Below, piece after piece: positions 38,325 through 43,835 of a DNA stretch of 43,835 nucleotides; within the stretch, counting starts at the first letter, position 1; the number at the start of each line of letters is the position of its first letter. Both the position numbers and the translations under genes were made by a program. Location of the stretch: assembly GCF_016919175.1 (NCBI RefSeq), contig NZ_JAFFPU010000061.1, positions 1-43,835 on the forward strand, read 5' to 3'. Below the pieces are notes generated by a model. It was not told where the DNA came from and searched no databases. It saw only the letters and a program-made list of their open reading frames with translations. The DNA is from Leptospira ainlahdjerensis. GTDB taxonomy: Bacteria; Spirochaetota; Leptospiria; Leptospirales; Leptospiraceae.

Positions 38325-40181
38325 TCAGAGATAAGAATCGCCGCGGTCCGCCGACAGCTCGTAGCTCACATACTCGCATTCGGGAAACCGATTGCACTGA
38401 TAGAACTCCTTCTGTTTCGAAGTTTTCTTTTTTTGCAGAACCCCTTCCTTACAAAGCGGACAGATTCCCCAGCCGGTTTCCTTTTTCCTTTCTCGAACTT
38501 CCGCCCAACCCTTGCGGACGACGTTCGAATTTTTTTTACTAGTTTCGATCTGAGTTTGAAGAGTAGACCAAAGTCGGTTTAATATTTCAAAAGAATCGGA
38601 CTCGTTTCGTTCTATCTTGTCCAGATCCGATTCAAGTTCGGCGGTAAACTTTTCCCGAAATAATCCACCAAAACTCGATTGAAGAAAGAAATTTACCTTC
38701 TCTCCCAAGGGAAGAGGAGTGAAGAATTTTTTGTCCTGATCGATATACTTTCTTTTTAGCAAAGTTTCCGCAACGGTCGCATACGTGGAGGGACGGCCGA
38801 TTCCTTCCTTTTCGAGTTTTGCGACGAGCGAACCTTCTGAAAATCGGGAAGGAGCTTCAGTCTGTTTTGTTTCGGCTTCCACCTTTACGATAAAAACGGA
38901 TTCTCCTTTTTCCCAAACCGGAATCGGCTTATCCTCAGCTTCAATCAGAATCTTAAATCCGAGAAAGATTGTCTTTTTTGTTTCCAATCGAAAGATTTCA
39001 CCCGAAGAAAGGATCGAATATTCAGTTTTTATAAACTCTTCCGGAGGAAGGAGGGATCCGATGCTCCTTTTCCAGATGAGTTCGTAGAGGGAAAATTCTT
39101 CTTTGGTTAGAATTCTTTTTGCATCCTTTGGAGTCAAAGATACGTTTGTAATCCGAATCGCCTCGTGTGCGTCCTGAATTTTGCGGGTCGACTTTCTTGT
39201 TTTGATCGCTGATTGCTGAAAGTCCTTTCCTAAATTGGAAAGAATCCAAGTCTGCGCTTGGGAGACAAAGTCCGGACTCAGGCGTGTGGAATCCGTTCTC
39301 ATATAAGTGATCAACCCTTCCCGCTTACCGTTTCCGAGATCGATTCCCTCGTACAATTTCTGAGCGATGTTCATCGTTTTTTTGGATGAAAATTGAAATC
39401 TGCGAAACGCTTCCTGCTGAAGACTCGCGGTCTGAAACGGAGGTGGAGGAAAGCTTTTTCCCTTCGATTCCTTTTTATCCGATAAGATTAAGTTCTTCTC
39501 TTTTTGAATCTGCGTAAGAATCAAGTCCGCTTTTTCTTTGGAAAGAATCCTATCTCCGATTCTTTGAAAGATTCCTTCCCGCCCATTTTTATCCTTAGAG
39601 TAAATCAAAATATTATAATATACTTCCGGTTTAAAACCCCGGATTTCCTCTTCTCGATCGCAGATCCATTTTAGTGCGACGGATTGAACCCTTCCGGCCG
39701 AAAGTCCGGGCCCGATTTCCTTCCAGAGAACCGGACTGATAAAATATCCGATCAGACGATCGCCGATCCTTCTCGTTTTCTGAGCGTTTACAAGAGATTC
39801 TTGGACCTGAGCCGCGTTTTCGATCGCCGCGAGAATGGAATTCTTTGTAATTTCGGAAAATCGAATCCGAAAGACGTTCGATTTTTTTTTGAGACGCTCT
39901 CGAATATAGGAACTGATAAACTCACCTTCACGATCCGGATCGGTTGCCAAGTAAATTCTATCAGATTCTTTAGCGGCTTTGACGATTTCGGAAACCACCT
40001 TTTTTTTTCCGGGAAGAATCGTGTATTCAGGTTCGAAACGATTTTTGAGATCGACTCCAAGCGTCTTCTTAGGAAGATCCGCGACGTGACCGAGCGTCGC
40101 GAGAATTTTATATTCTTTTCCCAAGTAACCGGAGATGGTTTTTGCTTTCGAGGGAGATTCGACGATGAGGAGGTAGGACAC
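38325..40181 (-). CDS. topA: DNA topoisomerase I
   Basis: Type IA topoisomerase relaxes negative supercoils through a transient 5'-phosphotyrosine. The 618-residue protein has the Toprim domain ([16 protein letters not shown] and metal-binding [14 protein letters not shown]), the gate region [14 protein letters not shown], the active-site Tyr in [13 protein letters not shown], and [18 protein letters not shown]. The C-terminus has only one four-Cys zinc ribbon (CPLCKEG to CNRFPEC), so it is shorter than the E. coli enzyme (865 residues). It sits 13 bp downstream of the MpaB-like gene on the same strand. Confidence 0.97.
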   Translation of the reverse strand: MSYLLIVESPSKAKTISGYLGKEYKILATLGHVADLPKKTLGVDLKNRFEPEYTILPGKKKVVSEIVKAAKESDRIYLATDPDREGEFISSYIRERLKKKSNVFRIRFSEITKNSILAAIENAAQVQESLVNAQKTRRIGDRLIGYFISPVLWKEIGPGLSAGRVQSVALKWICDREEEIRGFKPEVYYNILIYSKDKNGREGIFQRIGDRILSKEKADLILTQIQKEKNLILSDKKESKGKSFPPPPFQTASLQQEAFRRFQFSSKKTMNIAQKLYEGIDLGNGKREGLITYMRTDSTRLSPDFVSQAQTWILSNLGKDFQQSAIKTRKSTRKIQDAHEAIRITNVSLTPKDAKRILTKEEFSLYELIWKRSIGSLLPPEEFIKTEYSILSSGEIFRLETKKTIFLGFKILIEAEDKPIPVWEKGESVFIVKVEAETKQTEAPSRFSEGSLVAKLEKEGIGRPSTYATVAETLLKRKYIDQDKKFFTPLPLGEKVNFFLQSSFGGLFREKFTAELESDLDKIERNESDSFEILNRLWSTLQTQIETSKKNSNVVRKGWAEVRERKKETGWGICPLCKEGVLQKKKTSKQKEFYQCNRFPECEYVSYELSADRGDSYL

Positions 40182-40194
40182 GAAGTTTTAAAGT

Positions 40195-41232
40195 CTAACT
40201 TGGCCCGAGGTTTTCAATCAAATATCCGTCTTTGTAAGTCGGGTTTTTCCGCTTCGTTACAAGAAACGGTTTTTTTCGAGAAGGCCAAAAGAATTCCAGG
40301 ATCAATGCGCGGGTCTTAAATGCGGCGATCGTTACGAGTTCGATCCAGCGAATCGGCTTTGGAAATCCCATCGCGTCTCGAAGAGGGGGTTCCATTAAGC
40401 TAAAAAGACCGTGAAAAAGAATCGTTTGAATTCCCGGAATTTTCGGAATTCTTCCGGCAAGGATATGAAGCGTCGCCCGGCCGAGACGTTCGCTTTCGGG
40501 AGTTCTTTTGAAGTTTTCCTTTTCAAATCTGCGATTCCAGATTTCAAATGTATCGTAGTCGTCGGGGAGATCTTTGATATTCATAAGCTTTCCCACATTC
40601 TTCCAGAAATAAAAATTGGCGAGTTTCTCTTTTTTTGAGGCCCTTCTCCAGCCGAAACGAAAATTCCAGCGGACGGGTTCGTAGATAAACGTGCTGAGGG
40701 TGTAGAGAAAATCCTGATTAGAAATCGAATACTTTTTATGGATCTGATTGAGTCTTCGAATCGCGGCCTTTCCGTTTTCGGATTCGGTTCCATTCTCCAA
40801 AAATTCTCCCAAAAGAATCGAAGTGTCGTCGTATCTCTTTTGTCCGAAGTTTTCGAATTGTTTGGTCCCGTCTAAGATCTTTGCAATCGAAGGAATCGCA
40901 AACGTTTTAAAGAATGCTAATGCTAGAGAGATTTCTATATCCCTTGGAAAATCGTAACTGCCGGAGAGAAAAGAAATTTTGTGACAATCCTTCTCGGGAT
41001 CTAAGTTTTGAATCTGATCGTAAATCGTATATCGGTTCCACATAGCCGCAATTTGCAGAATACGGATTGTGATGCAAGAAATTTTATTTCCGATTCCTTT
41101 GGCATCAAACTTTCCAATAAAATATAAACGTTCGTTCACGGCCTCATAGGTTCTTCTCATTAAAGAATTTCTTTTTAATTCGAAATGAAATCCGCTCCTT
41201 AAGAGTAACGCAGAGTGAAAAGCACTTCTCAA
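40195..41232 (-). CDS. MpaB/DUF2236 oxygenase-family protein
   Basis: The 345-residue protein matches the DUF2236 (ER-bound oxygenase MpaB-like) family: DIEISLALAFFKTFAIPSIA, RRLNQIHKKYSISNQDFLYTLSTFIYEPVRW with the conserved His, and FGWRRASKKEKLANFYFWKNVGKLMNIKDLP. Members are suspected haem-containing oxygenases of unknown substrate. The first start is TTG at 41232 with AAGGA five bases upstream; an ATG at 41160 lacks a good ribosome site, so the N-terminus is uncertain. It is co-directional with topA. Confidence 0.8.
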   Translation of the reverse strand: MRSAFHSALLLRSGFHFELKRNSLMRRTYEAVNERLYFIGKFDAKGIGNKISCITIRILQIAAMWNRYTIYDQIQNLDPEKDCHKISFLSGSYDFPRDIEISLALAFFKTFAIPSIAKILDGTKQFENFGQKRYDDTSILLGEFLENGTESENGKAAIRRLNQIHKKYSISNQDFLYTLSTFIYEPVRWNFRFGWRRASKKEKLANFYFWKNVGKLMNIKDLPDDYDTFEIWNRRFEKENFKRTPESERLGRATLHILAGRIPKIPGIQTILFHGLFSLMEPPLRDAMGFPKPIRWIELVTIAAFKTRALILEFFWPSRKKPFLVTKRKNPTYKDGYLIENLGPS

Positions 41233-41380
41233 GAGATCCTTGAACTTCGATTTTCCTCGAATTAAAAATTAAAGTCGAAACGAGACGGAGATTCGACTCG
41301 AAATTCTTTCGATATAACTTTGCTTACATTTTCAAATACCAGGCACAAGGGAATACAAACCGATACATCTTTTCAAAATT

Positions 41381-41398
41381 CTTATAATTGATAATAAG
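41381..41398. promoter_or_regulatory. AT-rich palindrome, Fur/PerR-box-like
   Basis: CTTATAATTGATAATAAG is palindromic except at two central pairs. TTATAAT matches the half-site of the PerR box. It lies 149 bp upstream of the MpaB-like gene start on the minus strand and before the cysK terminator, so it could regulate the mpaB-like/topA unit. The resemblance is by eye only. Confidence 0.3.
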
Positions 41399-41467
41399 TA
41401 TGTGTTCCTTACGGATTTGATTTGTGTCGCATCCCGAAAAATGTATTCCAAAAATGGAATCTAATAT

Positions 41468-41502
41468 AAAAAACCCCGAGGCATTTCGGCTCCGGGGTTT
41501 TT
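41468..41502 (-). terminator. Intrinsic terminator after cysK
   Basis: AAAAACCCCGAG and CTCCGGGGTTTTT (41469-41480 and 41490-41502) pair with one bulge around GCATTTCGG. Read on the minus strand, a run of six T's follows the GC-rich stem, 30 bp after the cysK stop. Confidence 0.9.
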
Positions 41503-41531
41503 AAAACGGAGAGTGCTGAGATCAGAAATTT

Positions 41532-42461
<930 letters not shown>

Positions 42462-42489
42462 TTCTGTTTTCCTGCCTCTTCCAAGGGTT

Positions 42490-42540
<51 letters not shown>

Positions 42541-42623
42541 AATTCAAGAAAAAAAATCCTTTTCAGCGGATTCTTTTTACGGAAAGGAGGGATTTTTGAC
42601 ATTCCTCAATTTCCTGGAAAAAG

Positions 42624-42637
42624 TGTGAGCTCCTACT
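42624..42637 (-). repeat. Stray copy of the tandem-repeat 14-mer
   Basis: Read on the minus strand this is GTAGGAGCTCACAC, one mismatch from the 14-mer GTAGGAACTCACAC that heads each 38-bp unit at 1-129. The remaining 24 bases of the unit are absent. Confidence 0.6.
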
Positions 42638-42650
42638 TTTTTAGAAAATC

Positions 42651-43721
42651 TCAGATTTCCTGAAGGACAATGCTCTGAAGAAAGGATTCGGCCGTTGGTC
42701 CAAATTCTATCCCAAGTGCTTTGAAAACTGCATAGATCGTCGAAATGTGAACATTGGAATCTCCCGGAGTCGCCGCGTAACCTCGAATTTCTTTCTCCAA
42801 AATCTCCAAAGAGCCGAGAGGAATCACAGCGTGAGAAAAAATTCTTCCGTAAAGTCCCCGATCTCTTCCGGAAGAAAAGATTGAGTTCGTGGAAATCAGA
42901 TTTGTAGTCGAAAGATATGGATCGTTTTGCAATCGTTTTAAGACGATTTCCCTTTTTAGCGTTTTTTTAAGACGAAATCGAAAACGAACCAGATGCATAT
43001 AGGGTGAATTGATCGTGACCGAAGACGATGTCACCGGAATTTTGATTCCGATTTCGGAATAGAGTTCGTTTAACAATCTGCTATGATGTGTTCCCCATTC
43101 CGCCTCCGGTTTTACCAAGAGTGGCCCGGTTACGTGCGGATCGTCCTTGGCCATATCCGCATCACGACGAATGACGAGAAAGTCGGCTTCTTCCAAGATC
43201 GATTCCAATTCTTTAGGAGATTCTTCCGTTAATATGCGCAGTGATCCAGCGAGCGTATGAGTATTGCAGGTCGCGACGTGAATCATTCTTGGAAGTTTTT
43301 TCTCCAGTGAATCCCTCGCATCCGGATACATAAACTGTGGACCGAATTTATGCTCACTGCCTTGGGATATAAACATTCTAATATTAGAATATTCTGATGA
43401 ATAGTATTCCTGGATTCTTGAATCCGCCACTCCAGATGGCGAACAATCGCAGAGCACAAGGGATCTATAAAGTGCGTCTTCCTTTTTAACAAAATCCGGA
43501 AAATACTTTGCGACTTCGTTTTCGGAAGTTTCAACGACATACGCGCCTTTTTCCACGAGGGAAAGTATTGCCGGAATTTCCGATTCTTTCAACCGAAAGG
43601 GCTCGATATAAACCTGGAACTGTTTTAGTTTTTCCTGGAGAATCAAGAGGAGAGAAGAGAGAGGCCATCCGATGACGCCGGTTCCGCGGATATATACGCC
43701 GGGGAGTTGATTTGTTTTCAT
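42651..43721 (-). CDS. Glyceraldehyde-3-phosphate dehydrogenase-like (type II/archaeal-type) protein
   Basis: The 356-residue protein starts with a Rossmann-type nucleotide-binding segment [18 protein letters not shown]. It carries a catalytic-Cys region [16 protein letters not shown], comparable to the SCNTTGLCR motif of archaeal-type GAPDH, and later [24 protein letters not shown]. It is unlike ordinary bacterial GapA (no SCTTNCLAP), so assignment to the type II branch is by motif similarity only and the substrate may differ. GAGGA precedes ATG 43721. It is upstream of cysK on the same strand with a 190-bp gap. Confidence 0.65.
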   Translation of the reverse strand: MKTNQLPGVYIRGTGVIGWPLSSLLLILQEKLKQFQVYIEPFRLKESEIPAILSLVEKGAYVVETSENEVAKYFPDFVKKEDALYRSLVLCDCSPSGVADSRIQEYYSSEYSNIRMFISQGSEHKFGPQFMYPDARDSLEKKLPRMIHVATCNTHTLAGSLRILTEESPKELESILEEADFLVIRRDADMAKDDPHVTGPLLVKPEAEWGTHHSRLLNELYSEIGIKIPVTSSSVTINSPYMHLVRFRFRLKKTLKREIVLKRLQNDPYLSTTNLISTNSIFSSGRDRGLYGRIFSHAVIPLGSLEILEKEIRGYAATPGDSNVHISTIYAVFKALGIEFGPTAESFLQSIVLQEI

Positions 43722-43747
43722 GGGAAGTTCCTCGTTTGAAAAGAAAG

Positions 43748-43835
43748 TTTTGTCGGAGATACGACAAAAGTCGGAGTGGAAGATTCTTCTTGAAAAAAGG
43801 GAGATTCCGTGATAGAGGGAAGACGCTCGATTTTT
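43748..43835. repeat. Dispersed repeat, copy E (diverged, truncated by the window edge)
   Basis: The sequence from about 43785, ATTCTTCTTGAAAAAAGGG, then TCCGTGATAGAGGGAAGACG and CGATTTTT, aligns with the first half of copies C/D. It is preceded by a dyad TTTTGTCG (43748-43755) and CGACAAAA (43762-43769) with spacer GAGATA, similar to the TTTTGTCG found before copy B. The right half lies outside the window. Confidence 0.75.

Overview
The window looks like chromosome from a pathogenic-clade Leptospira. This is inferred from gene content and style: leptospiral-type lipoboxes, an FG-GAP lipoprotein, a very long aromatic-rich exported protein, short dispersed intergenic repeats and scattered TTG starts. 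GC, judged by eye, is a little above 40%, which fits the santarosai/weilii/borgpetersenii side of the clade better than L. interrogans. No phage, insertion sequence with a transposase, CRISPR array, rRNA or tRNA was found.

Layout. 1-1348: an array of 38-bp tandem repeats, a gene-poor stretch, then a multi-pass membrane protein gene on the minus strand. 1432-6523: a plus-strand run starting with enolase (with a structured leader holding a 7-residue upstream ORF), then an FtsB/DivIC-like division protein, ClpP, an acidic hypothetical, a YheT-type hydrolase, a DUF4416 protein and a lipoprotein. 6535-6862: two copies of a dispersed 152-bp repeat. 7051-12014: a DUF3147 membrane protein, a seven-repeat FG-GAP lipoprotein, and a PlsC-like acyltransferase overlapping a patatin phospholipase. 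12451-13858 (minus): DoxX and an AraC regulator. A 30-bp palindrome separates these from a divergent two-component pair (14073-17920): a hybrid kinase with two kinase cores, and a LuxR-type response regulator. 18292-20454 encodes an ammonium transporter fused to a SpoIIE-type phosphatase.

30769 down to 20603 (minus) is a compact series: lipB, a membrane sensor, a STAS/zinc-ribbon protein, murJ, a DUF167 protein and an 1849-residue repeat-rich exported protein. Spacings are 3-23 bp except for 75 bp after lipB. The plus strand resumes at 30788 with a Panacea/SocA-like protein, panD and an exported protein. Next come a second pair of dispersed repeats and a tiny overlapping two-gene cassette of unknown function. 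These are followed by an ATPase-like/HDOD fusion, an ABC ATPase, a SRPBCC protein, a strong bidirectional terminator and a small exported protein. The right end (all minus) carries topA, an MpaB/DUF2236-family protein, cysK, a divergent GAPDH-like enzyme and a further repeat copy cut by the window edge.

How they fit together. Housekeeping genes (eno, clpP, murJ, lipB, panD, topA, cysK) are interleaved with signalling genes. Three parts typical of partner-switching signalling lie within about 17 kb: a SpoIIE phosphatase fused to Amt, a STAS protein, and a GHKL-like ATPase fused to HDOD. Whether they act together is only a hypothesis. The least described features are the giant protein behind murJ, the Amt-phosphatase fusion, the double-core kinase, the eno leader and several perfect or near-perfect intergenic palindromes.
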